A DNA stretch of 36,319 nt from Betaproteobacteria bacterium (GTDB lineage: Bacteria > Pseudomonadota > Gammaproteobacteria > Burkholderiales > Ga0077523): the NCBI GenBank assembly GCA_025350245.1, contig JANXYG010000049.1:1-36319 (forward strand), read 5' to 3'. The position numbers were made by a program, and so were the translations under genes. How positions within the stretch are numbered: position 1 is the stretch's first letter; each line of letters starts with the position of its first letter. The notes beneath the pieces were generated by a model. The model ran no database searches, was not told where the DNA came from, and saw only the letters and a list, made by a program, of their open reading frames with translations. Below are positions 6,703 to 13,682 of this stretch, in pieces.

Positions 6703-7661
6703 AGACGATCACCACAGCCATTGCCGATGGCGCGCGTGCGCGATTCGCGCGAGCCGCACTGCTGGGGGCCGCCTTCGGTTTCGCCGGCAGTGCGCACGCC
6801 GATATCGTTGTCGCCGACACGTTGCTGCGGATCGAGACCCTGACCGGCGTCAAGGGCACCTATCTCGACGCCGAGCAGGTGTTCAAGATCACGCGTCCGC
6901 GCACGGACCTACCGGTGCAGGTCGACCGCCGGGTGATGCAGCCATTTGTCGGCTTGTCGACCTGGGTGGCGTTCAGGCATGGCGGCCGCGCGGACATGAT
7001 GCTCATGGGCGACATGGTGGTGTTCGAGGACGAGATCAACCCGGTGATGAGCGAGCTGCTCGACGGCGGCGTCAGCGTCACCGCCGTGCACAACCATTTC
7101 CTGTTCGACCGGCCGAAGGTCTATTTCATGCACATCGGCGGCGAGGGCTCGCTCGACGCTCTCGCGGATACGGTCAGACACGCGCTGGACCGGATTGCGC
7201 GTATCCGCGCGGAACGGCCGCAGCCGGCCGAGGATTTCGGTGGGGTACCGCTCGCGCCGGGCAATGCCATCGATGGCGGTCCGATATCCGCTCGCCTCGG
7301 TGCTTCCGGGCAGGCAAAGGACGGCATGTACAAGGTCGTCATCGGGCGCGAGGTGTCCATGGACTGCGGGTGCGCTGTCGGCAAGGAGATGGGCGTCAAC
7401 ACCTGGGCGGGATTCGCCGGCACGGATGGCGACGCCATCGTCGACGGTGATTTCGCCGTGCTCGAACCGGAACTCCAGCCGGTGCTGAAGTCACTGCGGG
7501 CCGGCAACATCAACATCGTCGCCATCCACCATCACATGGTGGGCGAGACCCCACGGACCCTGTTTCTGCACTATTGGGGGCGCGGCACGACGGACGCGCT
7601 CGCCACAACCCTGCGGGCGGCACTCGATGCGCAGGCGCGGCAATCGGGAGCGGCGCGATGA
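6699..7661 (+). CDS. DUF1259 (LppY/LpqO, ChrL-like) secreted protein, two repeats
   Basis: 320 residues with an N-terminal signal peptide (FARAALLGAAFGFAGSAHA, cleavage after AHA). Two copies of the DUF1259 unit are visible. The first has FKITRPRTDLPV, MLMGDMVVFEDEINPVMSEL and TAVHNHFLFDRPKVYFMHIG. The second has VIGREVSMDCGCAVGKEMGV, FAVLEPELQPVLKSL and IVAIHHHMVGETPRTLFLHY. The histidine-rich HNHF and HHHM motifs could bind metal. LppY/LpqO-family proteins occur in some chromate-resistance clusters as ChrL (from general knowledge of actinobacterial chr operons). Biochemical function is unknown. Stop and start overlaps on both sides (ATGA) show it was part of a tightly coupled operon. Confidence 0.85.
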   Translation: MKTITTAIADGARARFARAALLGAAFGFAGSAHADIVVADTLLRIETLTGVKGTYLDAEQVFKITRPRTDLPVQVDRRVMQPFVGLSTWVAFRHGGRADMMLMGDMVVFEDEINPVMSELLDGGVSVTAVHNHFLFDRPKVYFMHIGGEGSLDALADTVRHALDRIARIRAERPQPAEDFGGVPLAPGNAIDGGPISARLGASGQAKDGMYKVVIGREVSMDCGCAVGKEMGVNTWAGFAGTDGDAIVDGDFAVLEPELQPVLKSLRAGNINIVAIHHHMVGETPRTLFLHYWGRGTTDALATTLRAALDAQARQSGAAR

Positions 7662-8398
7662 AACCCTCGATCTGGTGGTGCGTTGCCGCCTGCGCGTGGC
7701 CGGCGAGCGGCCTGGCCGCCGTGATCGGCTTCGACGCCGATCCGGTCGGTGCTGCGCCGCCGGGTTGGACGGTCGGCATGACCGGCCGCGGGCAGGCGCA
7801 ATGGGCCGTGGCGGCGGACCCGTCCGCGCCGACGGCACCCAACGTGTTGCGCCAGTCCGGCAGGGCCGATTTTCCCTGGATCGTGACCGGCGACGGCAGT
7901 CTTGCGGATGGCTATGTAGAGGTGAAGTTCAAGCCGCTCGCCAGCAAGGACGATCAGGCCGGTGGCGTGCGCGTGCTGTCCTCGAACGGCGAGGTGCGCC
8001 GCGCGGTTGCGGCCGGCGACTGCGCACTGGGCTTGGTCGACACCGACGACGCTACCGAAGCCGTGCACGATGGCAAGCCGGTAGCAGTGGTTTTTCCCGA
8101 TGCCGATGGCACCGGCGTGGTGATCGTGCCGAACGCGGTGATGCTGGTGAAGAACGCGCCCCACCCCGACGCCGCGAAGCGTTTCATTGATTTTCTGCTC
8201 AGCGCGGATACGGAATCGGCGCTTGCGCGAAGCGGGGCAGCACAGATGCCGTTGCGGCCGGGCGTGGTGACGCCACCGGAGGTCCGGGCGCTTGGTTCGG
8301 TGCGGGCGATGAAGCTCGACTATGCCGGGCTCGCAACGTTGCTCGACGGGCTGTCGCGCGGCTTTCTCGAGGAGTGGGTGGACGGCGCGCGCCGATGA
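7658..8398 (+). CDS. Chimeric ORF: DUF1080-like N-terminal half fused to C-terminal half of an iron-type substrate-binding protein
   Basis: 246 residues from an ATGA overlap with the DUF1259 gene. Residues 1-103 have a signal peptide and the start of a secreted lectin-like (DUF1080/LamG-like) protein: GFDADPVGAAPPGWTVGMTG, SAPTAPNVLRQSGRADFPW, DGYVEVKFKPLASKDDQAGG. Residues from about 105 onward are instead the second lobe of a periplasmic iron(III)-type binding protein: VLSSNGEVRRAVAAGD, ALGLVDTDDATEAV, DADGTGVVIVPNAV, HPDAAKRFIDFLLSADTES and SGAAQMPLRPGV. Each half lacks its complement, so neither fold can be complete. The join near 7967-7975 is in frame. A deletion between two neighbouring genes explains this best. 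A functional product seems unlikely but cannot be excluded. Confidence 0.8.
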   Translation: MKPSIWWCVAACAWPASGLAAVIGFDADPVGAAPPGWTVGMTGRGQAQWAVAADPSAPTAPNVLRQSGRADFPWIVTGDGSLADGYVEVKFKPLASKDDQAGGVRVLSSNGEVRRAVAAGDCALGLVDTDDATEAVHDGKPVAVVFPDADGTGVVIVPNAVMLVKNAPHPDAAKRFIDFLLSADTESALARSGAAQMPLRPGVVTPPEVRALGSVRAMKLDYAGLATLLDGLSRGFLEEWVDGARR

Positions 8399-8886
8399 GG
8401 TCGCCGCAGCTCATCGAGCGGCCGGGCCGGTGGGTGCTGATGGCCGTTGCGCCGCTCGCATTGGCCTTCGGCCCGGCGGCATTCATGATCCGGAAGGTTC
8501 ATCGGCTTCGGTACCTCCTTCGACCTCGGGAGTGGCGTCGCGAAGGCGCTGCAATCGAGCCTGCTGGTCGCGGGCGGGGTTGCCCTCGTGTCGTTCGCCG
8601 TTGGCTTGCCCGTCGGGGTGCTCGCTGTCTTCTATCGGTTCCCGGCGCGGGCGTCGCTGCTTGTTCGGATTACGCTCGATGGCGTCGGTCCCGTCGTCGC
8701 GCGTGCAGGCCGCGGCGGTACATGGCGTCGGGCTGGGAGCCTTCGCCACGCGCATCCTGATTCCTGCGCTCGCGCCGGGTCTCTGGCTGAGCTTTGTGAC
8801 CGTCGCGCTGCTTGCAAGCGGGGAGGTCGGTATCGTGCTGCTGCTGCGTCCGCCGGGTGGATCGTGTTCGATCGCCCTGGTCGGAG
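8395..8886 (+). pseudogene. Iron-type ABC transporter permease, broken by frameshifts and deletions
   Basis: The gene starts with an ATGA overlap and reads GRWVLMAVAPLALAFGPAAF in its first frame. Permease sequence then continues in a second frame (ALQSSLLVAGGVALVSFAVG, LPVGVLAVFYRFPARASLLV, about 8530-8700) and in a third frame (VQAAAVHGVGLGAFATRILI, APGLWLSFVTVALLASGEVG, about 8704-8850). AAAVHGVG is the conserved cytoplasmic loop that docks the ATPase. Large parts between these blocks are missing, including most helices expected for an FbpB/ThiP-like two-domain permease. The 3' end runs directly into the truncated ATPase gene. Clearly non-functional. Confidence 0.8.
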
Positions 8887-9414
8887 CCCGATGCGGTATC
8901 GGTGCCGCCGCACCAGCGCGGTATCGGTATGGTGTTTCAGGATCTTGCGCTGTGGCTCGGGCTCACGGCGCTCGACAACGCCGCACTGGGTCTGGGCGCA
9001 CGCATGAGCCGTCGGGAGGCACGAGAACAGGGCCGTAACGCGTTGTCGATCTGCGGCGTGATGGCGCTGGCTGAGTGCTGGCCGGGGAAACTCTCCGGCG
9101 GGCAGCAACCGCGCGTTGCGCTGGCCCGTGCGGTTGCTGGCGAACCACAGTGGCTGCTGCTGGACGAGCCCTTCGGCGGGCTGGATCTGCTGTCGCGCGA
9201 AGCCCTGATCAAGGACGTTGCGCGTCTCGTGGCTGAACTCGGCACGACGCTGGTGCTGGTCACGCACGATCCGCGCGAAGCCGTCGTACTCTGCGATCGT
9301 GCGATCGTTCTTGATGCCGGTCGGGTGATCGAGGCTGGTCCGCTATCCGGGTTGCTGCAGCAGCCGGCGTCGGCGTTGATGATGGCATTTCGCGATTCGC
9401 TCGGGGATCGGTGA
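8884..9414 (+). pseudogene. Iron/molybdate-type ABC transporter ATPase lacking its Walker A half
   Basis: The recognisable part starts at about SVPPHQRGIGMVFQDLALW (8896 onward) and continues through the signature LSGGQQPRVALARAV, Walker B WLLLDEPFGGLD and the switch histidine region LVLVTHDPREAVVLC, to a normal C-terminus at 9414. The first 80 or so residues, including the Walker A phosphate-binding loop, are absent; what precedes the homology is the tail of the permease remnant. The signature tail reads QQPR where QQQR is usual. Without Walker A it cannot hydrolyse ATP. It is the last gene of the decayed chr-linked transporter and converges on the FHA gene on the other strand. Confidence 0.82.
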
Positions 9415-9503
9415 CCCCGGTCGCCAGGGCGATCTCGTCGCATCGCGACCAGTGAAGAGAGCGCTCAGATCGGCCTGCCGCACCGATCGAACAACTCGCA
9501 GCG

Positions 9504-9575
9504 TCAGTCCGTCAGCTTCTTCGCGCACTTCGCGTCGGGCACCAGGATCCAATCCCAGTCGACGACGCATCGAAA
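9504..9575 (-). other. Coding-like extension after the FHA gene stop codon
   Basis: Directly after the TAG at 9578-9576, in the same frame, 23 more codons run to a TGA at 9506-9504. They read FRCVVDWDWILVPDAKCAKK and then LTD. After the first two codons (TTT, CGA) every third position but one is G or C, the same bias as real genes here. This suggests that the FHA protein originally ended at 9504 and that the TAG is a recent nonsense change, or that it is read through. Confidence 0.5.
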
Positions 9576-10511
9576 CTAGGGTTCTTCCCGCAGCTTGGCC
9601 AGCGGTTTCTCCAACGCCTGCGCGCCGTCGATGAACGCATCGACCGACACGCCGGGGGCGAGTCGCGTGAATGGGGGTTCGAGGATATGCATGGCGTCGA
9701 GGCGGGAGACATCCTCGCGCGCTTCGAGATAGCCGGCGACATAAGTGCCGGAGACGCCGAGCGCCACGACAATGATGGCGGCGGTGGCCAGCAGCGCGGT
9801 GGGTTGACGACTGACGAGGCGGAGCTGGCCGAAGAGGAGGGTGCCACCGATGGTGCCGAGCACCAGTGGCAGTATCGTGACGACGATCGGCGCGGACAGC
9901 GAGAACGCGAGCAGGTTGGAGAAGGGCTCGATGACCAGTGTCGCGACCAGGCCGGTCAGCGTAAGTGCCGCATGCGCGAAGAACATGGCCCGACCAGCGG
10001 TGAGCCGGCCGATGGCCGCCCAGGCGCCAGCCCATGCGGCCGGCACGACCAGGGCGATCGGCAGCCCTACGAAAAGCCGGGCCGGCACGAACTCTTCGAC
10101 CGTGCCGGCGTAGGTGTGCAGCGCGAGCAACGCCAGATAGGCGCACAGCAGCAGCACGGTGGCGGGCACGGAGCCCCAACGCGCGGCGACCGGGTCGGGC
10201 TGTTCGGAGACCACCGCAAAATCACGGGTGCGCACGCGCATCAGCGTGTGGCCGATGCGCAGCCGCAGCGCGTCGCCCGCGCCGCTGTCCGGCAGGATGT
10301 GCAGGCCGTTGCGGGTGCCGAGGTCGACGGCACCGAGCGAGCCGTCGTCGCGGCGCTCGATGCGCAGGTGATGCGGCGCGACGAACGGATCGTCGACGAT
10401 CACATCGTTGTCGTAGGCGCGACCGACCGTGGCCGGCAGCGCGGTGAGCGGCACGCGATGGGCAACATCGCCGGTGCGACCCAGCAGCTCGACGAAGATC
10501 ACTTGGTCCAT
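9576..10511 (-). CDS. FHA-domain inner membrane protein
   Basis: 311 residues. The N-terminal 100 residues form a forkhead-associated domain that binds phosphothreonine peptides: VGRAYDNDVIVDDPFVAPHH, then LGAVDLGTRNGLHI. Five hydrophobic segments follow (for example SVPATVLLLCAYLALLALHT, LPIALVVPAAWAGAWAAIG, MFFAHAALTLTGLVATLVI, TILPLVLGTIGGTLLFG, LLATAAIIVVALGVSGTYVA). With the FHA domain in the cytoplasm, the short C-terminal region would be periplasmic. The start overlaps the 3' end of the trypsin-like gene by 13 bases, so the two are coupled; the pair would link cytoplasmic phospho-signals to a periplasmic protease, which is inference. The TAG stop is suspicious because coding-like sequence continues in frame. 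Confidence 0.85.
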   Translation of the reverse strand: MDQVIFVELLGRTGDVAHRVPLTALPATVGRAYDNDVIVDDPFVAPHHLRIERRDDGSLGAVDLGTRNGLHILPDSGAGDALRLRIGHTLMRVRTRDFAVVSEQPDPVAARWGSVPATVLLLCAYLALLALHTYAGTVEEFVPARLFVGLPIALVVPAAWAGAWAAIGRLTAGRAMFFAHAALTLTGLVATLVIEPFSNLLAFSLSAPIVVTILPLVLGTIGGTLLFGQLRLVSRQPTALLATAAIIVVALGVSGTYVAGYLEAREDVSRLDAMHILEPPFTRLAPGVSVDAFIDGAQALEKPLAKLREEP

Positions 10512-11827
10512 CGCACCGCTTCCAGGTAGCGCTTGCCGAACGCGAGGCCGCGCTCGAGGCTGACGCCGTCGACAGCGAGCCAGCTCAGCAGGCCTTCGTG
10601 GGTGCTGTCGAGGGTGGCGAGCTTCAGTCGCACGTCGTACAGCCCCCTGAGCCGCTTGTACGCGCGAGCACAGAACACCGCGCGCATGGTGCCGCCGTCG
10701 TGAGTGACGAAGCGCTCGTGGCAGCGGAACGGCGTCACGTCCTCGCGCGTGGTGTCGCCCTCGGGCGTGTCGCGCGCGAAGCTGCGCTGGTAAAGCGAGG
10801 AGAAGCGCAGCCAGCCCAGGGTTTTGCTCTTGAGCAACTCGTGCCGGAAACGCACGCCGCCGGTGTCGAAGTTGCCGTCGATGTAGATCGATCCTTGCGC
10901 GTCGCAGGTCTTGAAGGCCTGCTCGTAGGGCTTGGTGCGGTCGGGCCCGGACTCGCCCCAGCAGCGCATGAAGGTGCCCAGGCTGTCGGGTACGCTGTAG
11001 CGTCCGAACGGTGCCACCGGCATCGGCTGCGCGGCGATGCGCGTGAACAGGTCGTTCTGGCGATCCAGCAACTGACGCTCCACCATGGAACGCAGCGTGC
11101 GCGGATCGGGTGCGGCGCGCGGCGCACGCGCGAGCAGTTCCTGCACGAACCGGACGGGCACCAGAAAGCTCAGCAACTGCCCGTCGCGAAGGTTGGCCAC
11201 ATTGACGCCAAATACCCGGCCGTCGAGCGTGACCGCAGGCCCGCCGCTCATGCCGGCGTTGATGGCGCCGGTGAAATTGAATTGTTCGGTGAGCGTGAAC
11301 TCGGTCATGCCGTTGAAGGTGCCCTCGACGATGGTGAGGCCGAGGTCGTGGGGATTGCCCATCGAGAATCCGCGATCGCCCTTGCGCAGTGCAGTGCTGG
11401 CAAGCTGGAGCGCGGGGAGTTTGTCGCCCGCCATGCGCACCAGCGCGAGATCGTGCACCACGTCGACCGCCAGCACCGTCAGCGGACCGCGGCTGCCGCC
11501 GCTGCGCACGAACTCGACGGTGTAGCGGTCGGGGTCGAGCACGAACTGCGACACCACGTGGTAATTGGTGATGGCGAGGCCATCCGGTGAAGCGATCCAG
11601 CCGGAGCCGATCGAGGTCTGCGCCTGGGTGCCGCGATCGATCATCCGCACCTGAAGCAGCTGGTCGCGGGCGCGGTCGAAAACGGCCTGAGCCTGCGCGG
11701 ACACTTCGGCGGTGACAACTTCTGGCGGCGGCGTATCGGCGGTCGCGAAGGCGGATGCCGCCATCACCAGCCCGACCAGCAGCGGGGCGCGCAGGTGGGC
11801 GAGAATCAGGACCGACGTTCGCGACAT
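10499..11827 (-). CDS. Exported trypsin-like serine protease (S1/HtrA type) without PDZ domain
   Basis: 442 residues with a signal peptide (LRAPLLVGLVMAASAFA). The chymotrypsin-fold catalytic triad is intact: His90 in ITNYHVV, Asp126 in VVHDLALVRM, Ser194 in NAGMSGGPAV. The second half, from about residue 230, is not a PDZ domain; it is an uncharacterised C-terminal domain with conserved-looking cysteines (RCWGESGPD, KTCDAQGSIY, PFRCHERF, AVFCARAYKRL). I expect a periplasmic protease whose target or trigger is read by that domain. It is the upstream partner of the FHA membrane protein. No ribosome binding site is obvious before the ATG at 11827. Confidence 0.85.
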   Translation of the reverse strand: MSRTSVLILAHLRAPLLVGLVMAASAFATADTPPPEVVTAEVSAQAQAVFDRARDQLLQVRMIDRGTQAQTSIGSGWIASPDGLAITNYHVVSQFVLDPDRYTVEFVRSGGSRGPLTVLAVDVVHDLALVRMAGDKLPALQLASTALRKGDRGFSMGNPHDLGLTIVEGTFNGMTEFTLTEQFNFTGAINAGMSGGPAVTLDGRVFGVNVANLRDGQLLSFLVPVRFVQELLARAPRAAPDPRTLRSMVERQLLDRQNDLFTRIAAQPMPVAPFGRYSVPDSLGTFMRCWGESGPDRTKPYEQAFKTCDAQGSIYIDGNFDTGGVRFRHELLKSKTLGWLRFSSLYQRSFARDTPEGDTTREDVTPFRCHERFVTHDGGTMRAVFCARAYKRLRGLYDVRLKLATLDSTHEGLLSWLAVDGVSLERGLAFGKRYLEAVRWTK

Positions 11828-11903
11828 GCGGGGGAAGTGTCAGGCGCGAAGGCGCGCGGCACGGTTGGTCACCCGTGCCGCGCGGATCGCGAGCCTTGCG
11901 GCG

Positions 11904-12206
11904 TCAAGCACGATCCCACATCACGTCGTGTCCGCCAGCGGCCGCTGCCTTCAGCAACTCCAGCAACGGGAACGCGCGTTTTTGCAGGGAGACGGCGGGG
12001 ATGGCTCCCGGCTCGTCTTGCTCGGGACGGACCGGTTCGACGACAGTGCCGAGCCCCTGCTCGAGACGCTTCAGCACATCGGGCAGGTCTGCCGCCAGGA
12101 TGGCGCTCGGGACGGCGCCGCTGTGCCCGGCCAGCTTCAGCAACTGCAGGGCGACATCGCCGAACATGGTGAGGGTGCCGGCGCTGCTGTCGAATTTGAT
12201 GAGCAT
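11904..12206 (-). CDS. DUF1840 family protein
   Basis: 100 residues. The start MLIKFDSSAGTLTMFGDVAL and the end FPLLELLKAAAAGGHDVMWD are diagnostic of DUF1840, a small cytoplasmic family found mainly in betaproteobacteria and of unknown function. The middle (GHSGAVPSAILAADLPDVLK) is also typical. The ATG at 12206 is chosen over an upstream in-frame start at 12332 because the family begins with MLIKF. The 215 bases upstream, to the end of the DUF1501 gene, contain no other gene that I can support. Useful mainly as a taxonomic marker. Confidence 0.85.
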   Translation of the reverse strand: MLIKFDSSAGTLTMFGDVALQLLKLAGHSGAVPSAILAADLPDVLKRLEQGLGTVVEPVRPEQDEPGAIPAVSLQKRAFPLLELLKAAAAGGHDVMWDRA

Positions 12207-12421
12207 GATCGGGGTCGCCAGGGAAGACGCGGCGCGAGGCACATCACCGCAAGGATCACATTGTGGCAGGCCCGGCGACCGCCATCCCGTGGTGTCGGAA
12301 AACGCCTGCACATCGGCCACCCATCGAGGCATCGAACCGGCGCCGGCAGCTTGCGCATCCGGTTTCCGGGTCGCGGCTGCCTGCGCCGGGTGTCGCCGAG
12401 TGCTGTGGGGCCGACTCCCGT

Positions 12422-13615
12422 CTAGGCGAACACCGGAAACGGATCGAAGCGCCCCTTCAGCACCGTCTCGGCGCTGCGGGATCGCAGCCAGCCGTCGATG
12501 GCGGTTGCGTACACCCGCCGGAAGTCGGTGGTGTAGGCGAGGTTGTCACCTGCGTCGAGCGCGGTCAGCGAGGACGGTGTGCCGTAGTGGCCGCCCTTGA
12601 CCGTCTTGCCCGCAAAGAACATGACGTTGGCGGCGCCGTGGTCGGTGCCGAGACTGGTGTTTTCCGGCACGCGCCGGCCGAACTCGGAGAAGACCAGCAT
12701 CGACACACGATCGGCCATGCCGAGTCGCTCCATGTCGCGGGTGAAGCCGAGGATCGAGTCGGACACATAGGTGAGCAGGCGCTGGTGCAGGTCGGACTGC
12801 TGCACGTGGGTATCGAAGGCATTGTTGCGATAGGCCACGTAGTAAAGCCGGGTCGGCAGGCCGGCGGCGATGCATGCGGCTACCTTGGGCAGGCCCGATG
12901 GATTGATGCCATAGTCGACCGGTGACTTGTAGCCGGCCCAGGCGTCGCGCACCAGACCCGAGGCCTCGCGGGCACTGTTCGCCACCAGATTCAGATAGGC
13001 GAGCGACGCGTTGCCGGGCGGGGTCGGCGACACTTCGTCGAGCAACGGGCGGGTCTGCAGAAATCCGCTGCGCAGAAACGTTTCCGGGTCGTCGAATACC
13101 ACTGGCATGTGCAGCCGGCTCTTCACCGCCAGCGACTGCGCGGTGTCGATGTTGATCAGGAAGTTTGGTTTGGGCGCCGGTTGCAAGCTGTCGGCGAGGC
13201 GACCGACCCAGCCGTAGTCATCGCCGCTGTTGGGGGCGGCGGTATGCAGGTAGGCCATCGACGTGAAATGCGAGAACGACGGGTTCTCGTAGCCGCAGCC
13301 GTGGACGATGGCGAGCTTGCCGTCCTTGTAGAGGCGTTCCATGCCGGCCAGACCCGGGTTGAACCCGTAGCGGTCATCGATCTTGCGCAGCTTGGCGGGC
13401 TTGATGCCGATGGTGGGGCGCAGGCGGTAGTAGGCGTCGTCGGTGTACGGGACGACGGTGTTGAGGCCGTCGTTGCCGCCCGAGAGTTCGAAGATCACCA
13501 GGATGCGATCGTCGCCGGCCGCGGTGGCGGCCTGAGCGACCTGCGAGAAGATGCCTGGGGCTCCGAGGGTTCCGGCGCCGGCGAGGGCGGCCTTGAGCAG
13601 ATGTCGGCGGTTCAT
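12422..13615 (-). CDS. DUF1501 family protein with Tat-like signal
   Basis: 397 residues. The N-terminus MNRRHLLKAALAGAG is a twin-arginine export signal, and the chain continues with ILVIFELSGGNDGLNTVVPY, a DUF1501 hallmark. Further matches are AIVHGCGYENPSFSHFTSM, RNNAFDTHVQQSDLHQRLL, SMLVFSEFGRRVPEN and GTDHGAANVMFFAGKTVKGG. The family has an alkaline-phosphatase-like fold with metal-ligand-type residues (FDTH, TDHG). Its substrate is not established. It almost always sits beside a DUF1800 gene, as here (67 bases downstream of one), so the two are likely one operon and act together in the cell envelope. Confidence 0.92.
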   Translation of the reverse strand: MNRRHLLKAALAGAGTLGAPGIFSQVAQAATAAGDDRILVIFELSGGNDGLNTVVPYTDDAYYRLRPTIGIKPAKLRKIDDRYGFNPGLAGMERLYKDGKLAIVHGCGYENPSFSHFTSMAYLHTAAPNSGDDYGWVGRLADSLQPAPKPNFLINIDTAQSLAVKSRLHMPVVFDDPETFLRSGFLQTRPLLDEVSPTPPGNASLAYLNLVANSAREASGLVRDAWAGYKSPVDYGINPSGLPKVAACIAAGLPTRLYYVAYRNNAFDTHVQQSDLHQRLLTYVSDSILGFTRDMERLGMADRVSMLVFSEFGRRVPENTSLGTDHGAANVMFFAGKTVKGGHYGTPSSLTALDAGDNLAYTTDFRRVYATAIDGWLRSRSAETVLKGRFDPFPVFA

Positions 13616-13682
13616 GGTCGTTGGTGGGTGCTCGTCAGGTATGTCATGTTGTGCGGGTCGGCCATGGGCTGTGTCCGCAGGG

